Shown: positions 15,670 through 23,453 of the stretch, one piece after another | Layout of the letters: every line of letters begins with the position of its first letter | Numbering within the stretch: the first letter of the stretch is position 1 | Assembly (NCBI GenBank): GCA_009787995.1 | Contig: WQSH01000011.1 | Span: 1 to 42,108 of the forward strand | From: Oscillospiraceae bacterium | GTDB taxonomy: Bacteria > Bacillota > Clostridia > Oscillospirales > Oscillospiraceae | Direction of reading: 5' to 3' | Length of the DNA: 42,108 nucleotides | Notes under the pieces: model-generated | The model's database searches: none | What the model saw: only the letters and a program-made list of their open reading frames with translations | What the model was told of the DNA's origin: nothing | Made by a program: the position numbers and the translations under genes

Positions 15670-17580
15670 ATGGCGCGCATATACACCGGAAAACTTATAT
15701 CCGAGCTTCGGCAGCGCAAGCAGTGGCAGCAAGAAAAGCTTCGGGACGAGCTTTCATGCTATGCCCCCGAGCTCTACCGCATCGAAAAAGGCGAACAGCT
15801 GCCAAGGACGGATTCCTTAAAGGTGGTAATGGATGCATTAAGCGCACCAATGGACGAGCTTATTTGTCCGCACTTGGACGGACAACCCCTGGATGCCTAC
15901 GTTTTGCGCTACAGGCTGATTCAGGCTTTGGACAGCGGAGACCTTCATATGGCGGAGGAGCTGTTTGGTGAACTTTCCAACCTTGAGGGTTTTGGCGGCG
16001 CAATAAACAGGCAGTTCTTTTTGAGCCAGCAGGCAAGATTGATGGAACTGCAAGAAAAACAGGCAGACGATATCATCCCCCTGGTGGCTGAGGCGCTGGA
16101 GCAGACCTTTGATGGATTTGATGGGAGCAGCCCCGGGAGCAAGGTGCTGATTTTTGAGGAGCCAGAGCTATTCCACACCCTATCCAGGCTCTATGCCCAA
16201 AAAGGGCGCCTGGCCGAAGCGATAAAGATGCTTGAGGACACCTACAGCGGGCTGCGTCGCCTGCCCATAGGAGAGCGGGAACGAGATAGGCGGGTGCTGC
16301 CAATGCTGCACTCCCTGGCCGACTTCCATATGCAAAACGGCGACTACGCCGCAGCATTGGAAGCTTGCGAGACAGGGCTCGATGTTTCCGCCATGCGCTG
16401 CTTGGGGAAGGACACCCCCGAGCTTCTGCTGCTAAAAATGGAAGTCTTGTTGAAGCTAGGCCGCACGGAGCAGTGCGGGCGGCTACTCATAATGGCATTC
16501 GCAGGCTTCATGCTGCTGGGCGAAAAAGAGAAGGCCTTGGACGTGCTGGCCAAGACCCAATCGGAACATGAAGCTACGTACGAACTGCGCGGCATGGAGA
16601 AGCTGGACATAGCTCCGAGCCAAAGGCTACCCTATGCGCACGGCGGGGTAACTGCCGGAAAAACCGTGGGGGACATGATTCGCATCATGAGGGAAGAGAC
16701 CGGGCTGAGCCTGAAAGAGCTCAGCCAAGGCATCTGCAGCACGGCAAACCTGGGGAAAATTGAGAAAAACGAAGTCCAAGGGCATATGCACTACCTAGAG
16801 CCGATTTTGGAGCGATTGGGCAGGGACCCGCTACTGTACTGCAATTTCTTCCTAAATAAAGAGGACTTCGAAGCCAGGGAGCTGCGCGACGCCATCCGGT
16901 TGCTGGTGAGGCAGTATAAGTATGACAGTGCGATGGAGCTGCTTGAGAAGCTGAAGTCGTACAAGGCGTACAAATCCCGGGCTAACTTGCAATTTGTAAA
17001 AATGATTGAAGCGTTTGTTTTTGCCGACAGCTGCAAGGAGCCTATTCCGGAAATCGAAGCCAAGCTCCTCGAGGCTCTGCATATAACTTGTCCAGATTTT
17101 GATGAGGACAAAATCAAGCGATACCCGCTGACCTTGGATGAGGCCGGAATCATAAATAATCTTGCAGGGCATTATGTAGATATGGAAGAAAACGACCGGG
17201 CTGCCAAAATTTATTCGGCGCTCATCGATAACCTAAACAGCCGCTACGTGGACGAGTCTGAAAAGGCACGTCTGTATGCGGCTGTCATGTTTAATTACTC
17301 TTCTTGCCTGGGCAAATCAAACCGACGCAGGGAGGCTCTGGACGTAATCGAGACGGCTGCGGCATTTGAGCGCAACAGGGGGCGATTGCTTGAGCTTCCA
17401 TCATTTGCAGGCAACAAAGCATACAACTTGATGATGCTGGGCGACATGGAAGTAAGCTTGTCCTATTTCGCCTTGGCTTACTACGGGTTTGTTATGTTTG
17501 ATAAATATGAAAAAAACTCTTCGATTCAGATAACTCAAAGTATAGTGAAAAGAAACTTTGGGATTGACATCAGCCATTGA
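15670..17580 (+). CDS. RRNPP/PlcR-like regulator with two HTH-TPR modules
   Basis: A 636-residue cytoplasmic regulator. Residues ~5-60 are an XRE-type HTH (LISELRQRKQW ... LYRIEKGEQLP ... LKVVMDAL), followed by helical TPR-like repeats. A second HTH appears near residues 330-385 (VGDMIRIMREETGLSL ... LGKIEKNEVQG ... LEPILERLG), followed by another TPR set to the C-terminus. The two halves align with each other, so the gene looks like an internal duplication of a ~300-residue PlcR/Rgg-type protein. Such proteins bind imported signalling peptides through the TPRs. GGGAG lies seven bases before ATG 15670; the longer upstream frame is not coding. The gene converges on the secreted peptide gene, overlapping it by 11 bases. 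Confidence 0.75.
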   Translation: MARIYTGKLISELRQRKQWQQEKLRDELSCYAPELYRIEKGEQLPRTDSLKVVMDALSAPMDELICPHLDGQPLDAYVLRYRLIQALDSGDLHMAEELFGELSNLEGFGGAINRQFFLSQQARLMELQEKQADDIIPLVAEALEQTFDGFDGSSPGSKVLIFEEPELFHTLSRLYAQKGRLAEAIKMLEDTYSGLRRLPIGERERDRRVLPMLHSLADFHMQNGDYAAALEACETGLDVSAMRCLGKDTPELLLLKMEVLLKLGRTEQCGRLLIMAFAGFMLLGEKEKALDVLAKTQSEHEATYELRGMEKLDIAPSQRLPYAHGGVTAGKTVGDMIRIMREETGLSLKELSQGICSTANLGKIEKNEVQGHMHYLEPILERLGRDPLLYCNFFLNKEDFEARELRDAIRLLVRQYKYDSAMELLEKLKSYKAYKSRANLQFVKMIEAFVFADSCKEPIPEIEAKLLEALHITCPDFDEDKIKRYPLTLDEAGIINNLAGHYVDMEENDRAAKIYSALIDNLNSRYVDESEKARLYAAVMFNYSSCLGKSNRRREALDVIETAAAFERNRGRLLELPSFAGNKAYNLMMLGDMEVSLSYFALAYYGFVMFDKYEKNSSIQITQSIVKRNFGIDISH

Positions 17581-17731
17581 TGCCCTTGCGGGGATACACA
17601 TCCAAAGGGCTCACCAAACATGGTTGGCTGATAAAATCAAGTCCATAACCCTGCGCTGCGGGGGCTGGCGCTGCCGCAACAACTACGGCCAAGAGGATAC
17701 TCAATGCGATGCCTCTGATTGCTTTTTTCAT
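17570..17731 (-). CDS. 53-residue secreted peptide, candidate signalling propeptide
   Basis: A small gene with AAAGGGG 12-13 bases ahead of its ATG. The product has a textbook signal peptide: MKKAIRG, then a hydrophobic run ALSILLAVVVAAAP, then APAA, a signal peptidase AxA-type site. About 27 residues remain (QGYGLDFISQPC ... SPLDVYPRKGING) with a single cysteine. It converges with the TPR regulator, the classic place for a cognate peptide, and has the palindromic operator upstream. I infer that the exported peptide or a cut fragment is re-imported to bind the regulator. No oligopeptide importer is in the window. Confidence 0.7.
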   Translation of the reverse strand: MKKAIRGIALSILLAVVVAAAPAPAAQGYGLDFISQPCLVSPLDVYPRKGING

Positions 17732-17799
17732 AGTAATATTACCCCTTTCATTTGTTCCTGCGCTCCTTAGTACCGAGCGGCACAACTGTTGTGGCTCAC

Positions 17800-17867
17800 A
17801 GTATACGTGAATTCCCAAACAAAAACCACTGCGAATTTTGAGAAATATTTTCTCAAAATTCGCAGTG
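17800..17867 (-). promoter_or_regulatory. 41-bp palindromic operator and -10 of the secreted peptide gene
   Basis: CACTGCGAATTTTGAGAAA, TAT and its exact complement (17827-17867) form a 19+3+19 perfect palindrome. On the minus strand the -10 TATACT (plus 17800-17805) begins 22 bases beyond the ACTGCG edge, exactly as at the radical SAM operon. There is no good -35. The transcription start would lie ~60 bases before the peptide start codon. Confidence 0.75.
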
Positions 17868-17924
17868 CTAGAAAGCAGCTCAGGCATCGCCTTACGTATA
17901 TGCAAGTTGTCTACACCCATCCCT

Positions 17925-18060
17925 CGTCCTAGGCGAGCTCTGTTCGAGCCGCAGCGAGTTAGCGAGCCGGGGGTTCCAAGGGGGGACACCCCCTTTGCGT
18001 GTCTTTTGGTTACTTTTCTGCACAAGCAGAAAAGTGACCCGCCGGAGGCCGCTCCCCAAC
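17925..18060. repeat. GC-rich hairpin repeat-like block
   Basis: No gene is visible between the peptide promoter and the flavodoxin gene. The block holds GGGGG/CCCCC pairings near 17970-17992 and a 14-bp stem GGTTACTTTTCTGC / GCAGAAAAGTGACC (18008-18021 with 18026-18039). Its composition, ending in a GTGACCCGCCGGAGGCC run, resembles dispersed intergenic repeats seen in many bacterial genomes. Bases 18060-18171 show nothing further. Confidence 0.4.
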
Positions 18061-18171
18061 TGGCTTAACTTAAGTGCTGAGATACTGGATTCTGCTACTA
18101 CGCACTTAAATGACGCATGGGGTACTGAGCAGTTACGACTCATTTTGATTTGGCAGATTTCGTCAAAGTCA

Positions 18172-18582
18172 TCATGCCTTCACATCCTCGAAGCTCTCCC
18201 AGATTCCTCCCTTTGCTCTAATCGCAGCTTCCAGCCGCTCTTTGCAATTGCTTTTGCCGCTTGCGGATATCATTTTCACCGCCACAGTTTTGCCTTCCGG
18301 CAACAATCCAAGCACGGAATTGAAAGCCGGGGGCGGGTTATCTGCCCACACAGGAGAAAGCAACACAAGCCGATCATACTTCGCAACCTCCGCAGACAAC
18401 GGCTGAATAGGCCACGACCTGCCGCGAATTGCAGCCAGCAGCCCGGATGTGTAAGCCTTCAACTTATGGGGACACTTGCGGTCTTTAACCTCCTCAAGTT
18501 CGGCAGACTCCTTGATTGCAAGTTCTTGGGCGATGGCTTTTGTCTTTCCGCTGTAAGAATAGAAGATAATCAGTGTTTTCAT
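18172..18582 (-). CDS. Flavodoxin-like protein
   Basis: A 136-residue protein with the FMN phosphate-binding loop at the N-terminus (IIFYSYSGKTKAIA, residues ~5-18), a YDRLVLLSPVWADNPPP strand-loop for the isoalloxazine ring, and a short C-terminal half. It would carry electrons or act as an FMN-dependent reductase component in the cytoplasm. It follows the lone ABC ATPase by 36 bases and may be the tail of the TRAP operon. The redox partner is unknown. Confidence 0.85.
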   Translation of the reverse strand: MKTLIIFYSYSGKTKAIAQELAIKESAELEEVKDRKCPHKLKAYTSGLLAAIRGRSWPIQPLSAEVAKYDRLVLLSPVWADNPPPAFNSVLGLLPEGKTVAVKMISASGKSNCKERLEAAIRAKGGIWESFEDVKA

Positions 18583-18618
18583 TATACTATAAACCTCTAA
18601 CCGATGCCCCGCCAGGCT

Positions 18619-19380
18619 CTATACCTTTGTAACCTCAAAATCCATATACGATGCGTACGCCGCCTTCATGTCCCCGTCTGTTTCCTTTGTAAACTCCCCT
18701 GCCGTACCGCAAAACATCATCTCGCCCTTTTTCAAAACAATCACTTGCGACGCAATGGCCTCTACATCCTCGATGATATCCGTGGTCATGACGACAATGC
18801 GCGACTTGGCCAAAAAGCCCAGGTGCGAAGTCAGATTTTCTCTTATCTCGGGGTCAAGCCCCGTAAAAGGCTCATCCAAAATAACCACATCAGGGACGCT
18901 CCACAGCGCCAGCATGATGCCGAGGCGCTTGTTCATCCCGACGGAAAACCCCGCAACCGGGATGCCCAAGGCCTCATCAAGACCCACCGTCCTCGTCATC
19001 ATCTTTGCATAAGTGGCGTCAACGATTCTGCCATCTGACATGGGCGTTGCACCAACAAGCTCGTCAAGAAGCCTTGAAAGCGTCCAGTCCGGCGGGAAAT
19101 TGCGCCCCTGCTTTGACAGCGCCGCCTGCATATCCTGGGGCACATGCCCGCAGGAATACTTATTGCGCTTCTTATGAATATTTATGCCGTTGAACACGCA
19201 CTCCCCGGTTGTCGGCTTGCTTTCTGCCGCCAAGATTTCGGCCAAAGTGCTTTTCCCGGCGCCTACCTGCCCTACAATGGCAAAAAACCCGCCTCCTATA
19301 ATATCCAGACTTGGAATGCTCAAGACAATAGGCAGCCTTCTGCCATACTTCTTAGTAACGTTTTTACAGTTAAGCACCAT
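18619..19380 (-). CDS. ABC transporter ATP-binding protein without a partner permease
   Basis: A 253-residue ATPase. Walker A is GQVGAGKST, Walker B VVILDEPFTGLD, and the switch is MTTD where histidine is usual. The signature is degenerate (FSVGMNKRLG in place of LSGGQ). The start at 19380 has GGAGG ten bases ahead; the upstream extension overlaps the TRAP gene and was rejected. Normally this type (drug/ABC-2 exporter class) has a membrane partner, but none is adjacent. With altered signature and switch residues its ATPase activity is uncertain. Confidence 0.75.
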   Translation of the reverse strand: MVLNCKNVTKKYGRRLPIVLSIPSLDIIGGGFFAIVGQVGAGKSTLAEILAAESKPTTGECVFNGINIHKKRNKYSCGHVPQDMQAALSKQGRNFPPDWTLSRLLDELVGATPMSDGRIVDATYAKMMTRTVGLDEALGIPVAGFSVGMNKRLGIMLALWSVPDVVILDEPFTGLDPEIRENLTSHLGFLAKSRIVVMTTDIIEDVEAIASQVIVLKKGEMMFCGTAGEFTKETDGDMKAAYASYMDFEVTKV

Positions 19381-19397
19381 AACAGGTTTTCCTCCTA

Positions 19398-21467
19398 CTA
19401 CGCCATGCGCGGGGAAACGGGACGGGCTTTTTGCAGCAGCACAACCCCCGCAACCAGGACGACGCCCGAAATGACAGTTGGCCAGCTGGGGTTTATCAGT
19501 AACAGTCCCCCGGCGAGGGTCACGATGCGGTGCCACCATTGCATCGGGCCGTACAAGTACCCTGACAGCGCAGATGCGACCCCAATTATGCCCACCATAC
19601 CGGTGATTATGATTTTTGTGATATCAAAAGCTGTGGCGTCGATAAACAATATCTGGGGGTTGAACACAAAAATGTAAGGGACTATATAGGCCGCAATTGC
19701 CAAGCGAGTCGCAATTACGCTCGTCATCAAGGGCGAACCCCTTGAAATAGCTGCGGCGGCGTATGACGCAAGCCCCACGGGCGGCGTGATGTCGGCATCG
19801 GTGCCGAAATAGAACACGAACATGTGGGCGACCAGCACGGGCACGCCCATTCTGACCAAAATCGGGGCAGTCACCGTAGCCATTATAACATACTTCGCAG
19901 TCGTGGGCACTCCCATGCCCAATATTAGCGACGCGAGCATGGTGAAAAACAGCACCACCAGCAGCCTGAGCGTCTCATTGCCTATATAGTTTGCCACCGA
20001 CAGCATAACATCCTGAAATACAATCCCCAGCCCCGAAATAGTCACGACCCCAACAAGCAAGCCCGCCATAGCGCAAGCAACGCCGATGCCGATGGTATTG
20101 CGCGCCCCTGTCTCCAGAGCGTCGAAAAAAGACTTTGGCGTGAGCCGCGTATCCTTGCGGAACATGCTGACTGCTATTGAAACCAGAATTGCGAGCATTG
20201 CGGAGCGTGTCGGGGTATAACCCATTGAGAGGAATACGATAACAGCGACAATGCCCAGCATCAAATGGCTTTTTTGAGCTATCAGGCGCCCGACCTTCGG
20301 GATTTCATCCGCAGGCATCGGCTTCATGCCCATCTTCTTCGCCTCGAAGTGTACTGAGGCAAAGACGCACGCAAAGTATAGAATTGCGGGAATGAGCGCC
20401 GCCAGGGCTATCTGCGTATATGGGATTCCCGTTATTTCTGCCATAAGAAAGGCGGCTGCACCCAAAATCGGCGGCACAAGCTGCCCACCGGTGGACGCCG
20501 CAGCCTCGACAGCCCCGGCAAAATTCTTGTTGTACCCCAGCCGCTTCATGAGCGGGATGGTGAACGAGCCCGACGCCACCGTATTGGCGACGGAGCTTCC
20601 GGAAATCATGCCTTCCAGGGCTGACACGATGACAGCCGCCTTGGCAGGCCCCCCGGCGGCTCTGCCCGCAATGCCGTTTGCAAGGTCGATAAAAAACTGC
20701 CCGATGCCTGTCTTTTCCAAAAAGGCGCCGAATATTAGGAAAACGAATATGAACGAGGATGCGACCCTGGTTGGTATGCCAAGGAGCCCATTTTCCACGC
20801 CATAGAACAGGCGAGTGAAAATAAACTCCCACGAACGCCCGGGATGCCCGAACGGCCCCGGGATAATCCAGCCAAAATGGAAGTAGAGTATAAATACGCC
20901 GACGACCACCATAAGAGGAGTCCCCAGCACGCGGTGACAGGCGATAAAGAGAATCACAATGCCGATGATGGCGATGATAAACTCCATTTGCGTAAACGTC
21001 ATCCCGCGCCTGATTATGGCGTCAAAATTAAAAGCGTGATACATAAAGCAGGCTGTCCCGACAAGCCCAAGCAGCACGTCATACCAAGGTATGTGGTTTA
21101 CTTTGACATTATTTTTTCTGCTGGCTGGGAACAATGCGAAGGTGAAAAAAACCACAAGCCCCACAAAAGCTGAAAGGTGGGCTTGCGGCGGTAACAGCAG
21201 ATTAATTTGAAACAGTCCAAAAAAGTCTATGCGTCCGATGTTGATTAAAATCATAAACAGCGCAAAGGCGACGCAAATCCAGCGCACTATAATTTTGGGC
21301 ACACCCACAAAGTGGCGCGTGTTCGAGCCTTTGTCAAACTGTGCCATTACGCGCTTGATTTCCTCTTCGCTTACTACACCGTCGTCGCTGTCCTGATTTT
21401 CCTCCACTCCTGCATCATGCTTACGCTCATCTTCTCTTTCAACATCTTCATTATCTTTATCCGACAT
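19398..21467 (-). CDS. TRAP transporter fused 4TM/12TM permease
   Basis: A 689-residue membrane protein fusing the small (DctQ) and large (DctM) subunits, the form found in TAXI-type TRAP systems. The first ~55 residues are acidic and cytoplasmic. Many hydrophobic helices follow, with DctM signatures such as SGSSVANTVASGSFTIP and AASTGGQLVPPILGAAAF near the middle and GMGVPTTAKYV further on. AAAGGAGG is upstream of ATG 21467. It imports an organic acid or amino acid using the Na+ gradient together with the binding protein at 21996. Confidence 0.92.
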   Translation of the reverse strand: MSDKDNEDVEREDERKHDAGVEENQDSDDGVVSEEEIKRVMAQFDKGSNTRHFVGVPKIIVRWICVAFALFMILINIGRIDFFGLFQINLLLPPQAHLSAFVGLVVFFTFALFPASRKNNVKVNHIPWYDVLLGLVGTACFMYHAFNFDAIIRRGMTFTQMEFIIAIIGIVILFIACHRVLGTPLMVVVGVFILYFHFGWIIPGPFGHPGRSWEFIFTRLFYGVENGLLGIPTRVASSFIFVFLIFGAFLEKTGIGQFFIDLANGIAGRAAGGPAKAAVIVSALEGMISGSSVANTVASGSFTIPLMKRLGYNKNFAGAVEAAASTGGQLVPPILGAAAFLMAEITGIPYTQIALAALIPAILYFACVFASVHFEAKKMGMKPMPADEIPKVGRLIAQKSHLMLGIVAVIVFLSMGYTPTRSAMLAILVSIAVSMFRKDTRLTPKSFFDALETGARNTIGIGVACAMAGLLVGVVTISGLGIVFQDVMLSVANYIGNETLRLLVVLFFTMLASLILGMGVPTTAKYVIMATVTAPILVRMGVPVLVAHMFVFYFGTDADITPPVGLASYAAAAISRGSPLMTSVIATRLAIAAYIVPYIFVFNPQILFIDATAFDITKIIITGMVGIIGVASALSGYLYGPMQWWHRIVTLAGGLLLINPSWPTVISGVVLVAGVVLLQKARPVSPRMA

Positions 21468-21487
21468 GAAATTTTCCTCCTTTATTT

Positions 21488-21994
21488 TCAGGGCACAAGC
21501 CTTTGCCAAATGTTAAGGTATACAAAGGCAAAATGTATCGGCTGCCCCGCCGGAGCCAGTGTGTTCAAGGGGATTTGCTCTGCCCGCAAATGCAGTACTT
21601 GTTCGTTTATACGCCCAACCATGTACCGGAGCCCGGATATGGGTCGGTCAAATCCATCAATGCGCATGCCTCCCTCCGGCAAGCGGGTCAGCGTCTGCCC
21701 CACTTCAAGCGTCGTCGGCATGCCTGCTCCGAAAGTCTCAAACTCCATCGCAGTCAATACTATCCTACCCTGCAGGATTTGATAAAACTCCTTCACGGGG
21801 CTAATGTTGACAGAATGGATGTAGCTAACCGCAAACTCCTCGCCTTCGCAAATTCTCGCCCTCAGCAAGACTGCACCGCTGTGGTCATTGGTAAGCTCAA
21901 GGTACGACCATCTAAAGTGAAAGCTTAAAGCAATTGTGGCGAGTGCGGTAAGAACCACGCCCGCCACGATTAGCCGTTTTTTGCTAATGGACAC
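21488..21994 (-). CDS. DUF1850 TRAP-associated membrane-anchored protein
   Basis: A 168-residue protein with an N-terminal membrane anchor (LIVAGVVLTALATIALSF) and an extracytoplasmic domain. The conserved SYIHSVNISPVKEFY motif (~residues 57-71) identifies DUF1850, a family encoded almost exclusively between TAXI binding proteins and fused TRAP permeases. It starts one base after the binding-protein stop codon. Function in the transporter is unknown. Confidence 0.85.
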   Translation of the reverse strand: MSISKKRLIVAGVVLTALATIALSFHFRWSYLELTNDHSGAVLLRARICEGEEFAVSYIHSVNISPVKEFYQILQGRIVLTAMEFETFGAGMPTTLEVGQTLTRLPEGGMRIDGFDRPISGLRYMVGRINEQVLHLRAEQIPLNTLAPAGQPIHFAFVYLNIWQRLVP

Positions 21995-21995
21995 C

Positions 21996-23057
21996 TTAGT
22001 TAATTGCGCCTATCTCCCGGAAGAACCTTTCAGCGCCGGGGTGGAGCGGCACGCTGAGGGATGCCACAGCGTTTTCGGCTGAGATGTACTCGCCGCGCGC
22101 ATGACCCATAATAACATCTTCCCTGCCCTCGAAAATAGCCCGTACGATATCATAGGCTACTTGCTCGTCCATATCGACTGTGGCTACCAGCGTTGCTTGC
22201 ACAGCCAAGGTCTGGACGGGCTCTGTCAAAAACTCGTAGTCGTCCGCCGTGAGCGACACGCGCACATAGAAGTCATAGGTTCCCAGCAAGGAAGTCATAG
22301 CCGCCTCGGAAAGTGGGATGATGCGCAGGTCGCGGGCTCTGGACAAATCAAAGACTGCGGTGTTCGGTGCGGCAGAGGTCACGAAAAAGGCGTCGAGGTT
22401 CCCATCGCGCATTGCATCTGCCGAAGGCGCAAAACCAAGCTGCACCGCATCAATGTCGTCGCGAGTAAGCCCATATGCGGCCAGCACTTGAAGAGCGTTC
22501 GCTTCAACGCCCGAGCCCGGCCCACCGATAGAAACCAGCCTGCCGGCAAGATCTGCAACGCTGTAGATGCCCGAATCGCCTGCTACAACGACCTGCAGAA
22601 CCTCCGGATAGAGCGTCATAAGCGTCGCAAGCGTCGGAACCGGCGCGCGACCAGCGTCCGCCCAGAAGCCCGTGCCATAGAATGCATAGCTCATAACGTC
22701 GTTTTGCGCAATGGCGACATGTGCGTCTCCCGAAGCCAACTGCCCGAGATTGTCAACTGAAGCCTCTGAGGCGTTTGGTGTGATTTGAAGGTTGGTCCTG
22801 GCGTTGACCACCCCGGCGAGCACGCCGCCAAACGGGTAGTAGATGCCGCCCGTGCCGCCCGTGACCATGATTAGGCGGGTAAGTGGCGCTTGCTCCCAGC
22901 CGTCATCCCCATTTTCATCCGCACCTGCGGCAGGCTCTGCACCTGTGGCGGGTGCTGTCGCCTGTCCTCCGTTACCATTTCCATTTCCATTGCAGGCCGC
23001 AAGGACCAGCAGGGCGCAGAGCATCAGGGCAAGTGTCGTCAAGATTCTTTTTTTCAC
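21996..23057 (-). CDS. TAXI-family TRAP transporter solute-binding lipoprotein
   Basis: A 353-residue secreted lipoprotein. The signal peptide runs MKKRILTTLALMLCALLVLAAC and the anchored cysteine is followed by an Asn/Gly-rich linker. The binding domain opens with MVTGGTGGIYYPFGG, the TAXI hallmark, and contains SIGGPGSGVEANA. The start is GTG 23057 with AAGGAGGAG ahead. It delivers substrate, often glutamate or related acids in this family, to the TRAP permease. The nearby ftcD/gltS genes fit glutamate, but the ligand is not provable from sequence. Confidence 0.9.
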   Translation of the reverse strand: MKKRILTTLALMLCALLVLAACNGNGNGNGGQATAPATGAEPAAGADENGDDGWEQAPLTRLIMVTGGTGGIYYPFGGVLAGVVNARTNLQITPNASEASVDNLGQLASGDAHVAIAQNDVMSYAFYGTGFWADAGRAPVPTLATLMTLYPEVLQVVVAGDSGIYSVADLAGRLVSIGGPGSGVEANALQVLAAYGLTRDDIDAVQLGFAPSADAMRDGNLDAFFVTSAAPNTAVFDLSRARDLRIIPLSEAAMTSLLGTYDFYVRVSLTADDYEFLTEPVQTLAVQATLVATVDMDEQVAYDIVRAIFEGREDVIMGHARGEYISAENAVASLSVPLHPGAERFFREIGAIN

Positions 23058-23100
23058 GTTTACTCCTCCTTTTAAGCAGCGCGGGTTGTTTATATTATCC

Positions 23101-23152
23101 AAAAAAGCGGGAGGCCACCTCTGATATTTTGGGAATTTAGCGTTTCCCGCTT
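23101..23152 (-). terminator. Attenuator-like terminator in the TRAP leader
   Basis: On the minus strand AAGCGGGA (plus 23145-23152) pairs with TCCCGCTT (plus 23105-23112), followed by T6, inside the 5' leader about 45 bases before the GTG start. An upstream alternative pairing AGCGTTT/AAACGCT encloses the first arm. Full readthrough would need a regulatory event, so an attenuator is possible. Confidence 0.5.
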
Positions 23153-23216
23153 CTTAGCACAAAACGCTACGGGCTAAAAAGCTACCCACAGCGTTATTGC
23201 GTAATTGATTTCGCAC

Positions 23217-23245
23217 ATTCTAAGACATGCGCATGCATTTGTCAA
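23217..23245 (-). promoter_or_regulatory. Sigma-A promoter of the TRAP operon
   Basis: On the minus strand TTGACA (plus 23240-23245), a 17-base spacer and TAGAAT (plus 23217-23222). It gives a leader of about 150 bases to the binding-protein gene. Confidence 0.75.
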
Positions 23246-23347
23246 TGCAAATTATTTAGTTTTTTTTGTGTTATTGAATCCCGAACGTTACTACTCAGTG
23301 TCTGCTATCAGTCCGGCATCGAGAAGCCTGCACACTCCTCTATGGTT

Positions 23348-23453
23348 CGGTCAGCTAACGTAACAGTAGCCGAAATTCCCTATCTACGATGAGCGTACAG
23401 GCTTCTCAATGCATACTACCAGGCTTTCTAGGGAACTACCACTGAGCTGACCG
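23348..23453. repeat. Long imperfect inverted repeat overlapping the hutD 3' end
   Basis: CGGTCAGCT (23348-23356) pairs with AGCTGACCG (23445-23453), and inside it ACAGTAGCCGAAATTCCCTA pairs imperfectly with TAGGGAACTACCACTG. A ~105-base stem-loop results. Part of one arm (TTTCTaGGGAACTaCCACTGA) recurs at 34574-34594 with two changes, so this is a dispersed repeat rather than a simple terminator. It contains the hutD stop codon. Confidence 0.5.

Noticed and set aside
17732-18025. N-terminal extension of the secreted peptide gene to a 151-residue frame.
   Set aside because: It would cross the palindrome, the -10 box and a GC-rich repeat; the internal ATG at 17731 has a ribosome binding site and starts a perfect signal peptide.
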